DNA of 30,360 nt from Bog-793 sp050014835 (GCA_050014835.1 JBEKCO010000034.1:1-30360); one strand, 5' to 3'; shown: positions 1 through 8,984, counted from the stretch's first letter. A program made the numbers and translations. Notes: generated from the sequence alone by a model not told the origin.

Positions 1-138
1 TTCGTCGCGGTGATGGTCCCGACGAGCATGGTCGGTGGAATGGCGGGGGGACGGGTCGTCCACCTCGTCAGCCCGGGAGTGCTGCGCGCCGTCGTCGTGG
101 CGCTCGGTCTCGCCGTCGCCGTCCGCTACTGGGTCTGA
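1..138 (+). CDS. TauE/SafE (TSUP) family permease, C-terminal end only
   Basis: The window opens inside this gene; 45 codons and a TGA stop are visible. The peptide carries a glycine-rich turn (GGMAGGR) and a final hydrophobic helix (residues about 29-45, ending AVRYWV). That is how sulfite exporter TauE/SafE (TSUP) transporters end. These are inner-membrane carriers for sulfite, sulfoacetate or other organic and sulfur anions, but the substrate cannot be told from this fragment. The gene converges on the DinB-like gene and their 3' ends overlap by 13 bp. The family call rests on one short motif. Confidence 0.55.
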   Translation, partial: FVAVMVPTSMVGGMAGGRVVHLVSPGVLRAVVVALGLAVAVRYWV

Positions 139-620
139 GCAGCCGGCGGGAGCGGGCCCGCGGCGAGAAGCACGTCGCGGGTGAGCTCCAGGTGGCCGAG
201 GTGTTGGAACAGCTCCTCGAGGACGTGGACGATGACGCCTCCCTGCGTCGTGGCGAGGGGCAGGCCGGCGTCGCGTGGCGCGGCCGGGCGGCACGGCGGG
301 GCGAGCGGCTCGAGCAGGTCGAGGTCGGCGGCGAACCGGCGCGGGGCGAGGGCGACCCGCGCGACGAGATCATCGACCGCTCCGGTGGCGGTGAACTCGG
401 CGTCCCGGTCGCGCACGATCGGGCGGTCGGCGATCATCGCGCCGGCCCAGAACTCCATCACACCGAGGCAGTGCGTGACGATCGCGAACGGGGAGTTGGC
501 GCCCGGCAGGTCCGGTCGCTCGTTCGCCAGCCGGTCTCCGAGCCGTGCCAGGATCGCAGCCATCGCGTCGAGGACGTGGTCGACGTACCACAGCACGTCC
601 GTGGTCTGAACCTCGAGCAT
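126..620 (-). CDS. DinB/DUF664-family protein, probable mycothiol-type metalloenzyme
   Basis: A 164-residue protein of the DinB four-helix-bundle superfamily. An early helix contains VTHCLGVMEFW. The C-terminal helix contains HVLEELFQHLGHLELTRD, in which the HxxxHxG spacing supplies the usual metal-binding histidines. Actinobacterial members act as thiol (mycothiol) transferases or isomerases; the substrate here is unknown. The ATG at 618-620 is preferred because a strong ribosome binding site (AAGGAGGA) lies 7-8 nt upstream. The longer open frame to 743 would add a low-complexity Arg-rich stretch overlapping the guaA promoter. The gene is divergent from guaA and overlaps the permease end. 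Confidence 0.8.
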   Translation of the reverse strand: MLEVQTTDVLWYVDHVLDAMAAILARLGDRLANERPDLPGANSPFAIVTHCLGVMEFWAGAMIADRPIVRDRDAEFTATGAVDDLVARVALAPRRFAADLDLLEPLAPPCRPAAPRDAGLPLATTQGGVIVHVLEELFQHLGHLELTRDVLLAAGPLPPAAQTQ

Positions 621-711
621 CTCGCGTCCTCCTTCTCTTCTGTCCCGGACCGGCGGGCCGTGCGAACCTCGCGGGTCCCGACGCTGGTCGCCCGGCCGAG
701 GGGCCCGTTGG

Positions 712-717
712 TAGCCT
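712..717 (+). promoter_or_regulatory. -10 box of guaA (TAGCCT), leaderless
   Basis: TAGCCT spans -12 to -7 relative to the GTG start of guaA, and no Shine-Dalgarno sequence lies between. Transcription would begin at or next to the start codon. The same arrangement recurs before several other genes in this window. No convincing -35 element was seen. Confidence 0.55.
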
Positions 718-723
718 CGACGG

Positions 724-2262
724 GTGGCCGCAGAATTCGACACGGTTCTCGTCGTTGATTTTGGCGCCCAGTATGCCCAGCTGATCGCCCGTCGTGTGCG
801 GGAGGCCCACGTCTACTCGGAGATCGTGCCGCACGGCGCGACCGCCGCCGAGATGGGGAAGCGGTCGCCGAAGGGGATCATCTTCTCGGGCGGGCCGAAG
901 TCCGTCTACGCCGACCAAGCGCCGATGGTCGACCCCGCCGTCTACGAGCTCGGCGTCCCGGTGCTCGGCATCTGCTACGGGGCCCAGCTCATCGTGCAGC
1001 AGCTCGGGGGCGAGGTACGCCGTACCGGGTCGGGTGAGTACGGCAGGACCGAGTTGCGCTGTGACCCGCGTTCGATGCTGCTGTCCGGATGGCCCGAGAC
1101 GACCGAGGCCTGGATGAGCCACGCCGATTCGATCGTCGAAGCCCCGCCGGAGTCCCGCACCATCGCCTCGACCCCCGACGTGTCCGTGGCGGCGTTCGAG
1201 AACGTCGAGCGGGGCGTCTTCGGCGTGCAGTTCCACCCGGAGGTCGTGCACACCCCCCGCGGGCAGGAACTGCTGAAGCGCTTCCTCTACGACGTCTGCG
1301 GGTGCCGTCCGACCTGGACGCACACCTCGGTCATCGAGGCGGCGATCGACGAGGTGCGCTCGACGGTCAGGGGCGCGCGCGTGCTCTGCGCCTTGTCGGG
1401 GGGCGTCGACTCGGCGGTGACCGCCGCTCTCGTCCACAAGGCCGTCGGCGACCAGCTGTCGTGTGTCTTCGTCGACACCGGCCTCATGCGGGCCGGCGAG
1501 GCCAACCAGGTCGAGGAGACGTTCCGCCGCCAGTTCGGCATCGACCTCCACCACGTGAAGGCCGCCGACCGGTTCTTCGCCGCGCTGCGCGGCGTGGCCG
1601 ATCCCGAGCACAAGCGCAAGATCGTCGGCGAGCTTTTCATCAGGATCTTCGAAGAGGTCGCGGCCGAACTGCCGGGAGTCGCCTTCCTCGCCCAGGGGAC
1701 CCTCTACCCGGACGTCATCGAATCGGGCACCGCGGCGGCGGCGACGATCAAGTCGCATCACAACGTCGGCGGATTGCCCGAGGACATGGCACTCGAGCTC
1801 GTCGAGCCGCTGCGGTTGCTTTTCAAAGACGAGGTGCGCGCCATCGGCGAGGAGCTCGGGCTGCCGGAGGAGATCGTCTGGCGCCAGCCGTTCCCTGGGC
1901 CCGGGCTGGCGGTTCGCATCGTCGGCGAGGTGACGCCGGAACGGGCGGAGATCCTCCGGGCCGCCGACGCCATCGTGCTCGACGAGGTGCGGCGCGCCGG
2001 GCTCGTCCGCGAGCTGTGGCAGGCCTTCGCCGTCCTCCCGGCCGTCCGGGCGGTCGGCGTCATGGGTGACGAGCGGACGTACGAGTACCCGATCGTCGTG
2101 CGCGCCGTGACGAGCGACGACGCCATGACGGCGGATTGGGCACGTCTTCCCCACGAACTCCTCGAGCGGCTCTCGAGCAGGATCATCAACGAGGTCGACG
2201 GGGTCAACCGCGTCACCTACGACATCACGTCGAAGCCGCCCGGCACGATCGAATGGGAGTGA
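724..2262 (+). CDS. guaA: GMP synthase (glutamine-hydrolysing)
   Basis: A 512-residue protein of normal family length. It converts XMP, ATP and glutamine to GMP, the last step of guanine nucleotide synthesis, in the cytoplasm. The N-terminal class I amidotransferase domain (about 1-190) has nucleophile C84 in GICYGAQ, with H171 and E173 in FHPEV. The ATP-pyrophosphatase domain follows, with P-loop SGGVDS at 225-230. The C-terminal dimerisation domain ends in the family signature RVTYDITSKPPGTIEWE. The GTG start fits both the family N-terminus and the -10 box 6 nt upstream. pcrA follows after 7 nt, so the two are probably cotranscribed. Confidence 0.97.
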   Translation: MAAEFDTVLVVDFGAQYAQLIARRVREAHVYSEIVPHGATAAEMGKRSPKGIIFSGGPKSVYADQAPMVDPAVYELGVPVLGICYGAQLIVQQLGGEVRRTGSGEYGRTELRCDPRSMLLSGWPETTEAWMSHADSIVEAPPESRTIASTPDVSVAAFENVERGVFGVQFHPEVVHTPRGQELLKRFLYDVCGCRPTWTHTSVIEAAIDEVRSTVRGARVLCALSGGVDSAVTAALVHKAVGDQLSCVFVDTGLMRAGEANQVEETFRRQFGIDLHHVKAADRFFAALRGVADPEHKRKIVGELFIRIFEEVAAELPGVAFLAQGTLYPDVIESGTAAAATIKSHHNVGGLPEDMALELVEPLRLLFKDEVRAIGEELGLPEEIVWRQPFPGPGLAVRIVGEVTPERAEILRAADAIVLDEVRRAGLVRELWQAFAVLPAVRAVGVMGDERTYEYPIVVRAVTSDDAMTADWARLPHELLERLSSRIINEVDGVNRVTYDITSKPPGTIEWE

Positions 2263-2269
2263 GGCGCGC

Positions 2270-4573
2270 GTGGCGTTGAACGGCCCACGCGACCACGGAA
2301 AGGACACGGCTGGTCGGGGGGGAGAGAGCCGTCGCGGGGCGCCGCCGCGGGCGGCCGAGCTCGCGTCGATCCTCGAGGACCTCAACCCTCCCCAGCGCGA
2401 GGCCGTCTGCTACGACGGCGGCCCGCTCGTCGTCGTCGCCGGGGCGGGTTCCGGCAAGACCCGGGTGCTCACGCGCCGGATCGCGCGTCTCGTCGCCACG
2501 GGCGTGGCGCCGTGGCGGATCCTCGGCATCACCTTCACGAACAAGGCGGCCGACGAGGTCCGCCGTCGCGTCATCGAGCTCGTCGGCGACGAAGCCGAGA
2601 AGATGTGGCTGTCGACATTCCACTCGGCCTGCGTGCGGATCCTGCGACGGGAGGCGGACCGGATCGGCTACCGCCCGGGGTTCTCGATCTACGACGAGGG
2701 CGACAGCCGGCGGATGATCGAGCACGTGCTCGACGACCTCGGCATCGACGCCAAGCGCTTCCCCTCGCGGGCCGTGCTCGGCGCGATCAGCCAGGCGAAG
2801 TCCGAGCTGCTCGACGCCGAGGGTTACGAGGCGCGGGCCTACACGATCCACGAGCGGCGCATCGCCGAGGTTTTCGCCGAGTACGAGCGGCGCCTGGTAG
2901 CGGGCAACGCGCTCGACTTCGACGATCTGCTGTCGGTCGTCGTCCGCCTGTTCCGCGCCGACCCCGAGGTGCTCGGCCGCTACCAGGAGCGCTTCGAGCA
3001 CGTGTTGGTCGACGAGTACCAGGACACGAACCGGGCGCAGAACGAGATCGTCACGCTCGTCGGCGCCGGGCACCGCAACGTCTGCGTCGTCGGCGACACC
3101 GACCAGAGCATCTACCGGTTCCGCGGGGCGGAGATCCGCAACCTGTTGGAGTTCGAGCTCGCCTTCCCCGAGGCGCGCACGATCGTCCTCGACCAGAACT
3201 ACCGCTCGACCCAGACCATCCTCGACGCTGCCAACGCGGTGATCGGCAACAACCTCATGCGCCAGGACAAGTCGCTCTGGTCCGCCCTCGGCGAGGGCGA
3301 GAAGGTCCTGCGCTACCGGGCCGGCGACGAACGGGGCGAGGCGACGTTCGTCGCCAACGAGATCGAGGAGCTCTGGCACGCCCGCCGCATCCGCCGCGGC
3401 GAGATCGCCGTGTTCTACCGCACGAACGCGCAGAGCCGGGCGATCGAGCAGGCGCTGGCGGACCGGGGCGTGCCGTACCAGGTGATCGGGGGCGCCCGCT
3501 TCTACGACCGCCGGGAGGTGCGCGACGCCGTCTCTTACCTGCGCCTCGTCGCGAACCCCGCCGACGAGGTGTCACTGCGCCGGGTCCTCAACTCGCCGAA
3601 GCGGGGCATCGGCGCGACGACGGTGGGGAAACTCGGCGGCTACGCGGCGCGCTCGGGCGCCTCGTTCGCCGCGGTGCTCGCCGACCCGAAGCCCGCCGGG
3701 GTCACGGGCCGGGCGGTGCGCGCGATCGAAGGCTTCCGGCAGCTCGTCGCCTCCTTCGGCGACCTCGTCGACGCGCGCCCCGGTGAGGTCCTCGCCGAGG
3801 TCCTCCGCCGGAGCGGCTACCGGGGCGCGCTCGAGGCGGAGGCCGCGGTGGGCGGTTACGGCGCGCTCGAGGCCGAGGGCCGGCTCGAGAACCTCGCCGA
3901 GCTCATCTCGGTCGGCGCGACCCACGAGGACCTCGGGTCCTTCCTCCAGTCGATGGCGCTCGTCGCGGCGACCGACGACCTCGACGACTCCGGCGGCCGG
4001 GTGTGCCTGATGACGCTCCACGCCGCGAAGGGACTCGAGTTCGACGTCGTGTTCCTCACGGGCATGGAGGAGGGCGTCTTCCCCCACGACCGGGCGATGG
4101 CGGATCCCGACGACCTAGAGGAGGAACGCCGGCTCTGCTACGTCGGGATCACACGGGCCCGCCGCCGCCTCTACCTCACCCACACCTGGGAGCGCACGTT
4201 GTTCGGGCAGAGCCGGGAGAGCCTGCAGAGCCGGTTCATGAAGGAGATCCCGGAGCACCTGATCGTCGACTTGGGCGAGGAGCCGACGAGCCCGTGGGCG
4301 ACCGGCCGGATGACCGATCCCGAGTTCGACGCGGCGCCGTCGTTCGGCCGTTCCGGCTCGCGCACCCGGCGCCCGCCGGGCGCGCCGGTGGCGACAACCG
4401 GAGCCGAGCAGCTCGCCCTTGCCCCGGGTGAGCGCATCGTCCACGCCCGTTGGGGCGAGGGCGTCATCGTCGAGGTCGCCGGCGAGGGCTTGAAGGCCGA
4501 GGCGGTGATCGCCTTCGACCGCCACGGCGAGAAGCGGTTCCTGCTCTCCGCCACGCCACTGAAGCGGGCCTGA
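2270..4573 (+). CDS. pcrA: ATP-dependent DNA helicase PcrA/UvrD
   Basis: A 767-residue superfamily 1A 3'-5' helicase for repair and removal of proteins from DNA. Visible motifs are Walker A GAGSGKT (58-64), motif Ia ITFTNKAA (about 87-94), Walker B VDEYQDTN (247-254), GDTDQSIYRFRGA (motif III region, 275-287), TLHAAKGLEFDVVFL (motif V) and YVGITRAR (motif VI). The C-terminal tail has the GEGVIVEV region typical of actinobacterial PcrA/UvrD1. GTG at 2270 is used. The first ~35 residues are low complexity, and the conserved part begins at LNPPQREAV, so an internal start is possible. It lies between guaA and sucC, as uvrD1 lies near sucCD in mycobacteria (from memory). Confidence 0.95.
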   Translation: MALNGPRDHGKDTAGRGGESRRGAPPRAAELASILEDLNPPQREAVCYDGGPLVVVAGAGSGKTRVLTRRIARLVATGVAPWRILGITFTNKAADEVRRRVIELVGDEAEKMWLSTFHSACVRILRREADRIGYRPGFSIYDEGDSRRMIEHVLDDLGIDAKRFPSRAVLGAISQAKSELLDAEGYEARAYTIHERRIAEVFAEYERRLVAGNALDFDDLLSVVVRLFRADPEVLGRYQERFEHVLVDEYQDTNRAQNEIVTLVGAGHRNVCVVGDTDQSIYRFRGAEIRNLLEFELAFPEARTIVLDQNYRSTQTILDAANAVIGNNLMRQDKSLWSALGEGEKVLRYRAGDERGEATFVANEIEELWHARRIRRGEIAVFYRTNAQSRAIEQALADRGVPYQVIGGARFYDRREVRDAVSYLRLVANPADEVSLRRVLNSPKRGIGATTVGKLGGYAARSGASFAAVLADPKPAGVTGRAVRAIEGFRQLVASFGDLVDARPGEVLAEVLRRSGYRGALEAEAAVGGYGALEAEGRLENLAELISVGATHEDLGSFLQSMALVAATDDLDDSGGRVCLMTLHAAKGLEFDVVFLTGMEEGVFPHDRAMADPDDLEEERRLCYVGITRARRRLYLTHTWERTLFGQSRESLQSRFMKEIPEHLIVDLGEEPTSPWATGRMTDPEFDAAPSFGRSGSRTRRPPGAPVATTGAEQLALAPGERIVHARWGEGVIVEVAGEGLKAEAVIAFDRHGEKRFLLSATPLKRA

Positions 4574-4609
4574 CGGCCGTTCCGGTTCGTCCGGCGCAAC
4601 CCCGCTTAA

Positions 4610-4615
4610 TAGGAT
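4610..4615 (+). promoter_or_regulatory. Candidate -10 box upstream of sucC (TAGGAT)
   Basis: TTAATAGGAT in the pcrA-sucC gap contains a good TAnnnT box. Initiation about 7 nt downstream would leave a leader of roughly 85 nt before the sucC TTG codon, unlike the leaderless genes nearby. The leader can form a stem GGCGGC/GCCGCC (from about 4637) and ends in a GAGGAGG ribosome binding site at 4693-4699. Confidence 0.45.
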
Positions 4616-4706
4616 CGCCCCGGCGCTGCGTCGAGTGGCGGCGCCCGCGGTGCCGCCGGATCGGCCCGTCGCGGGTCCGCCGCAGGCGCGTCGAGGAGGC
4701 AGGTTC

Positions 4707-5849
4707 TTGGATCTCTACGAGTACCAGGGGAAGCGGTACCTCGCCCGCTTCGGCATCCCCGTCGGGCAGGGGGCGGTGGCCGACACCGTCGACGAGGCGG
4801 TGGCGGCCGCGGAAACCGTCGGCTACCCGGCGACCATCAAGGCGCAGGTGAAGGTCGGTGGCCGCGGCAAGGCCGGCGGCGTGAAGGTCGTGGCCGATCG
4901 GTCCGCGGCAGAGCAAGCCGCGCGCCGGATCCTCGGCCTCGTGATCAAGGGTCACACGGTGAGGCGACTCTGGGTCGAGACGGCGTCGCAGATCGCCCGG
5001 GAGTACTACGTGAGCTTCACGCTCGACCGCGCCGCGCGACTCCACCTCGTCATCGTCTCGGCGAAGGGGGGCATCGACATCGAACAGGTCGCCGCGGAGG
5101 ACCCCGCGGCGATCGAACGGCTCGAGGTCAATCCGCTCGACGGGCTCGCTCGCGACGACGCGCGCGCTCTCGTCGAGCGCGCCGGGATCGACGAGGGCGC
5201 GCAGGCGGGCGTCGCCGACGTGGTCCTGCGGCTCTACCGCTGCTACCTCGAGGGCGACGCCGATCTCGTCGAGGTCAACCCGCTTGTCCTCACCACCTCG
5301 GGAGAGGTCCGCGCCCTCGACGCCAAGGTCACCCTGGACGACGAGGCGGCCTTCCGCCATCCGGAGTGGGCGGACTTCGCCGACGCCGAGTCCGACGACC
5401 CCCGCGAACGGTCGGCGCGGGCGAAAGGCCTGAGCTACGTGGGCCTCGACGGTTCGGTCGGCATCATCGCCAACGGAGCCGGACTGGCGATGAGCACGCT
5501 CGACGTCGTGAACCAGGTCGGCGGCGCGGCCGCGAACTTTCTCGACATCGGGGGCGAGGCGAACGCCGACGCCATGACCGGCGCGCTCGAGGTGATCAAC
5601 TCCGACGAGCGCGTCCGCGCCATCCTCGTCAACGTTTTCGGCGGCATCGTGCACTGCGACGACGTGGCCCGCGGCGTGCTCGGCGCGATGGAACGGGTCG
5701 AGCTCGCCTCGCCCATCGTCGTCCGCCTCGACGGCACACACGCCGCCCAGGCCCACGAGATCCTGCGGCCCCATCTCTCGGACCGGCTCGTCGTCGCGCC
5801 GACGATGCTCGCCGCCGCCCGGCGGGCCGTCGAGCTCGCCGCGGTGTAG
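4707..5849 (+). CDS. sucC: Succinate-CoA ligase [ADP/GDP-forming], beta subunit
   Basis: A 380-residue beta subunit of the TCA enzyme that converts succinyl-CoA to succinate with nucleotide phosphorylation. The N-terminal ATP-grasp domain starts with the family signature DLYEYQGKRY. It carries KAQVKVGGRGKAGGVK (nucleotide and metal region) and EVNPLVLT. The C-terminal CoA-ligase half has GSVGIIANGAGLAMSTLD and NVFGGIVHCD. The start is taken as TTG 4707: homologues begin M(D/N)LYEYQ, and GAGGAGG lies 7 nt upstream. The frame stays open to a GTG at 4635, but that extension is low complexity. sucD follows after 4 nt. Confidence 0.95.
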   Translation: MDLYEYQGKRYLARFGIPVGQGAVADTVDEAVAAAETVGYPATIKAQVKVGGRGKAGGVKVVADRSAAEQAARRILGLVIKGHTVRRLWVETASQIAREYYVSFTLDRAARLHLVIVSAKGGIDIEQVAAEDPAAIERLEVNPLDGLARDDARALVERAGIDEGAQAGVADVVLRLYRCYLEGDADLVEVNPLVLTTSGEVRALDAKVTLDDEAAFRHPEWADFADAESDDPRERSARAKGLSYVGLDGSVGIIANGAGLAMSTLDVVNQVGGAAANFLDIGGEANADAMTGALEVINSDERVRAILVNVFGGIVHCDDVARGVLGAMERVELASPIVVRLDGTHAAQAHEILRPHLSDRLVVAPTMLAAARRAVELAAV

Positions 5850-5853
5850 GGCG

Positions 5854-6741
5854 ATGAGCATCTTCGTCGACGAGACGACGGTCGTCGTCGTGCAGGGGCT
5901 GACCGGGACCCAGGGGCGTTTCCACGGCCTGCGGAACCGCGCCTACGGGACGAAGGTCGCGGCCGGGGTGACGCCGGGCAAGGGCGGCGAGTCGCTCGAG
6001 GGGATCCCGGTCTTCGATTCTGTCGCCGAGGCGGTCGAGGCGACGGGCGCGAACGCGAGCTTCGTCGTCGTCCCGCCGCGCGCCGCGCCCGGGGCGATCC
6101 TCGAGGCCGCCGCCGCCGGCATCGGGCTCGTCGTCTGCATCACCGAGCACATCCCGGCCAAGGACGAGGCGCTCCTTTTCAACCAGCTGCGCCGGGAGTT
6201 CCCGGGCACGAGGCTCATCGGGCCGAACTGCCCCGGGGTGATCTCGCCGGGCAAGTGCAACATCGGCATCACTGCGGGGGAGATCGCCCTGCCGGGCGGC
6301 CCGGTCGGCATCGTCTCGCGGTCGGGCACGCTCACCTACCAGGCGCTGCACGAGCTGTCCCAGCAAGGTGTCGGCCAGACGACCTGCGTCGGCATCGGGG
6401 GCGACCGGGTGCCGGGGACGTCGTTCACCGACGTGCTCGCGGCGTTCGAGGACGACCCCGAGACGGCGGCCGTGATGCTGATCGGCGAGATCGGCGGTTC
6501 CGAGGAGGAGCGTGCCGCCGCGTTCATCGCCCACTCGATGACGAAACCGGTCGTGGCGTACATCGCCGGCGTCACTGCGCCCGAGGGCCGGACGATGGGC
6601 CACGCCGGGGCGATCGTCTCGGGTAGTTCGGGCACCGCCAAGGCCAAGATCGCCGCGCTCGAGGCGTGCGGGGCGCGCGTCGCCCGCAATCCGTCGGAAG
6701 CGGGGGAGATGATGGTGGAGATCGTCCGTGCCCTCGGCTGA
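5854..6741 (+). CDS. sucD: Succinate-CoA ligase, alpha subunit
   Basis: A 295-residue alpha subunit that binds CoA and carries the phosphohistidine intermediate. The Rossmann CoA-binding domain begins VVVQGLTGTQGRFH and continues GTKVAAGVTPGKGG. The central region has GPNCPGVISPGKCNIGI and the RSGTLTYQ turn. The active-site phosphohistidine is H250 in MGHAGAIVSGSSGTA. The length matches the family. It lies 4 nt after sucC, and its last 14 nt overlap the start of purN, which suggests translational coupling across the sucCD-purN boundary. Confidence 0.96.
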   Translation: MSIFVDETTVVVVQGLTGTQGRFHGLRNRAYGTKVAAGVTPGKGGESLEGIPVFDSVAEAVEATGANASFVVVPPRAAPGAILEAAAAGIGLVVCITEHIPAKDEALLFNQLRREFPGTRLIGPNCPGVISPGKCNIGITAGEIALPGGPVGIVSRSGTLTYQALHELSQQGVGQTTCVGIGGDRVPGTSFTDVLAAFEDDPETAAVMLIGEIGGSEEERAAAFIAHSMTKPVVAYIAGVTAPEGRTMGHAGAIVSGSSGTAKAKIAALEACGARVARNPSEAGEMMVEIVRALG

Positions 6742-7363
6742 GAGGTCAAAAGGCGACGGCCGCGTACCGCCCGACGAAGGACGGCTCGCGGTGCTCGCCT
6801 CGGGTACCGGGACGATCCTCGAGGCGCTGATCGGCGCCGGGCTGCCGATCGTCGTGGTGGGGGTCGACCGGCCGTGCCGCGCCGCGGAGATCGCCGAGGC
6901 GGCAGGACTGTTCGTCGAATCAGTCGTGCGGCGCGACTTCTCGGCGGCTTTCGACCGGGACGCCTACACGGGAGAGCTCATCGCGGCGCTTCGCCGCCAT
7001 CGCGTCGGAACCGTCGCCATGGCGGGGTTCGCGACTGTGCTCGGCCCCGCCTTCTTCCCGGCCTTCGGCGGGCGCGTCCTCAACACCCACCCGTCGCTCC
7101 TTCCTGCCTACAAGGGCTGGCACGCGGTGGAGCTCGCGCTCGCGGCGGGAGATTCGGTGACCGGGTGTACCGTGCATCTCGCGACCCGCGAAGTCGACGC
7201 CGGCCCGATCCTTTCCCAGGAAAAGGTGCCGATCTTCCCCGGCGACACGGAGGAAACGTTGCACGAACGCATCAAGCAGGTCGAGCGACGGCTGTATCCC
7301 GCGACCATCCGGACCTTCCTCGAGACTGCGGGATCCGGGGCGGGTCCCGGGATCGCCGGATGA
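6728..7363 (+). CDS. purN: Phosphoribosylglycinamide formyltransferase (GAR transformylase)
   Basis: A 211-residue cytoplasmic enzyme that transfers the formyl group of 10-formyl-tetrahydrofolate to GAR, the third step of purine synthesis. The N-terminal phosphate-binding loop reads LASGTGTILEALI. The catalytic Asn-His-Asp set is visible as N119 and H121 in LNTHPSLLPAYKG and D157 in EVDAGPIL. The chosen start, GTG 6728, lies inside the end of sucD, with GGTGGAG a few nt upstream. The first ~18 residues are extra relative to most PurN, so the exact start is not certain. purH starts 7 nt after the stop. Confidence 0.94.
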   Translation: MPSAERSKGDGRVPPDEGRLAVLASGTGTILEALIGAGLPIVVVGVDRPCRAAEIAEAAGLFVESVVRRDFSAAFDRDAYTGELIAALRRHRVGTVAMAGFATVLGPAFFPAFGGRVLNTHPSLLPAYKGWHAVELALAAGDSVTGCTVHLATREVDAGPILSQEKVPIFPGDTEETLHERIKQVERRLYPATIRTFLETAGSGAGPGIAG

Positions 7364-7370
7364 GGCGGCG

Positions 7371-8894
7371 ATGAGGGCGCTGCTCTCCGTCTACGACAAG
7401 CGCGGGCTCGCCGAATTCGCCGCGGGGCTCGCCGCGCTCGGTTGGGAGCTCGTGGCGAGCGGCGGCACGGCGGCCGAGCTCACCCGGGCGGGGGTGGCGC
7501 ACCGGGACGTCGCCGAGGTGACGGGGGCGCCCGAGATGCTCGATGGCAGGGTGAAGACGTTGCACCCGGCGATCCACGGCGGGATCCTCGCCGACCGGTC
7601 GAAGCCCGCCCACCTCGCCGACCTCGAGGCGCGCGGTATCGAGCCGATCGACTTCGTCGTGTGCAACCTCTACCCGTTCTCGGCCTTACCCTCGATCGAG
7701 ATGATCGACGTCGGCGGGCCGACGATGGTCCGGGCCGCGGCGAAGAACCACGCCCACGTCACCGTCGTCGTCGACCCGGCCGACTACGACGCGGTGCTCG
7801 CCGAGATCCGCGCCGGCGGGTCCGTCACCGCGGCGACGCGCCGGCGCCTCGCCGAGGCGGCCTTCGCCCACACCGCCGCCTACGACGCGGCGATCGCGGC
7901 GTGGCTCGCGTCGCGCGACGCGCCCGGCGACGCGATGCCGTCATCGATCGGCATCGTGCTCACCCGGGCGGGCGAGCTCCGCTACGGCGAGAACCCGCAC
8001 CAGAAAGCCGCCCGCTACCGCCGGGCCGGTACCGCAGAGGACTGGTGGGCCGGTGTCGCCCAGCACGGTGGCAAGGAGCTCTCGTTCATCAACCTCATCG
8101 ACGCCGAGGCCGCCTGGATGCTCTGCCACGAGGTGCTCGGCGTGGGGGGAGCCGGCGTCGCCGCCGTGATCGTGAAGCACGCCAATCCCTGCGGTGTCGC
8201 CGTCGGGTCGGATCTCGCGAGCGAATACCAGCGGGCCTTCGAATCGGACCCGGAGTCCGCCTTCGGCGGAATCATCGCCCTTTCGGGTGAGGTCGACGCC
8301 GCGCTCGCCGAGAGGATCGTCGCCAACCCGCTCGCCGACGTGCTCGTCGCCTACGGCTACGAGCCCGGGGCGCTCGAGGTGCTGACCTCGCGGCGCAAGA
8401 ACATGCGAGTCCTCGCGGCACCGGTGCCGGTTGTCGGCCCGATCTCTTTCCGGCAGTTCTCCGGGGGCTTCCTCGTCCAGGAATCCGACGTCGTGGGCGC
8501 CGACCGCGCCGGCTGGCGCGTCGTCACCGAACGACAGCCGTCGACCGACGAGTGGCCAGACGTCGAACTCGCCTGGCGGGTGTGCGCCCGGTCGACGTCG
8601 AACGCGATCGTCCTCGCCCGGGACGGCCAGGTCGTCGGGGTCGGCTGTGGCCAGCAGAACCGGCGGGACGCCGCGCGACTCGCCGCCGAGAAGGCCGCCG
8701 GACGTGCCACGGGCGGCGCCGGGGCGAGCGATGCCTTCTTCCCGTTCCGAGACGGGCTCGACGCCGTCTGCGACGCCGGCACGACGGTCGTCGTCCAGCC
8801 CGGGGGCTCGGTGCGCGACGCCGAGGTGATCGCGGCGGCGAACGAGCGCGGGGTGGCGATGGTGCTGACGGGGGAACGGCACTTTCGCCACTAG
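7371..8894 (+). CDS. purH: Bifunctional AICAR transformylase / IMP cyclohydrolase
   Basis: A 507-residue enzyme for the last two steps to IMP. The N-terminal cyclohydrolase (methylglyoxal-synthase fold) begins ALLSVYDKRGLAEFA and includes ASGGTA and RVKTLHPAIHGGIL. The C-terminal transformylase uses 10-formyl-THF and shows LRYGENPHQKAA, the catalytic-region KHANPCGVA, SAFGGIIAL, and the ending GTTVVVQPGGSVRDAEVI. The ATG start fits family N-termini. It is the last gene of the sucC-sucD-purN-purH run, and hairpins follow the stop directly. Confidence 0.97.
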   Translation: MRALLSVYDKRGLAEFAAGLAALGWELVASGGTAAELTRAGVAHRDVAEVTGAPEMLDGRVKTLHPAIHGGILADRSKPAHLADLEARGIEPIDFVVCNLYPFSALPSIEMIDVGGPTMVRAAAKNHAHVTVVVDPADYDAVLAEIRAGGSVTAATRRRLAEAAFAHTAAYDAAIAAWLASRDAPGDAMPSSIGIVLTRAGELRYGENPHQKAARYRRAGTAEDWWAGVAQHGGKELSFINLIDAEAAWMLCHEVLGVGGAGVAAVIVKHANPCGVAVGSDLASEYQRAFESDPESAFGGIIALSGEVDAALAERIVANPLADVLVAYGYEPGALEVLTSRRKNMRVLAAPVPVVGPISFRQFSGGFLVQESDVVGADRAGWRVVTERQPSTDEWPDVELAWRVCARSTSNAIVLARDGQVVGVGCGQQNRRDAARLAAEKAAGRATGGAGASDAFFPFRDGLDAVCDAGTTVVVQPGGSVRDAEVIAAANERGVAMVLTGERHFRH

Positions 8895-8942
8895 GCCGGG
8901 AGCCCGGCCGAACCCGGACCTCGGACGGGCCCAGTCGGGCCC
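8894..8942 (+). terminator. Two GC-rich hairpins after purH
   Basis: Immediately after the purH stop lies the perfect inverted repeat GGCCGGG-AG-CCCGGCC (8894-8909). A second follows, GGGCCC-AGTC-GGGCCC (8927-8942). Neither has a U-tract. Such I-shaped or tandem hairpins often end operons in high-GC actinobacteria. The role as terminator is inferred from position and structure. Confidence 0.45.
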
Positions 8943-8984
8943 ACGGATTGCCCCGATCCGAGAGTCGAGGGCGGTGGGATCGCG

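Noticed and set aside
370..2385. A 671-codon open frame on the minus strand, antisense to guaA
   Set aside because: It reads as Arg/Asp/Gly/Pro-rich text without domains, as expected of the antisense frame of a high-GC gene. guaA on the other strand is unmistakable.
4464..5861. A 465-codon minus-strand open frame antisense to sucC
   Set aside because: No family features; sucC has full ATP-grasp and CoA-ligase motifs.
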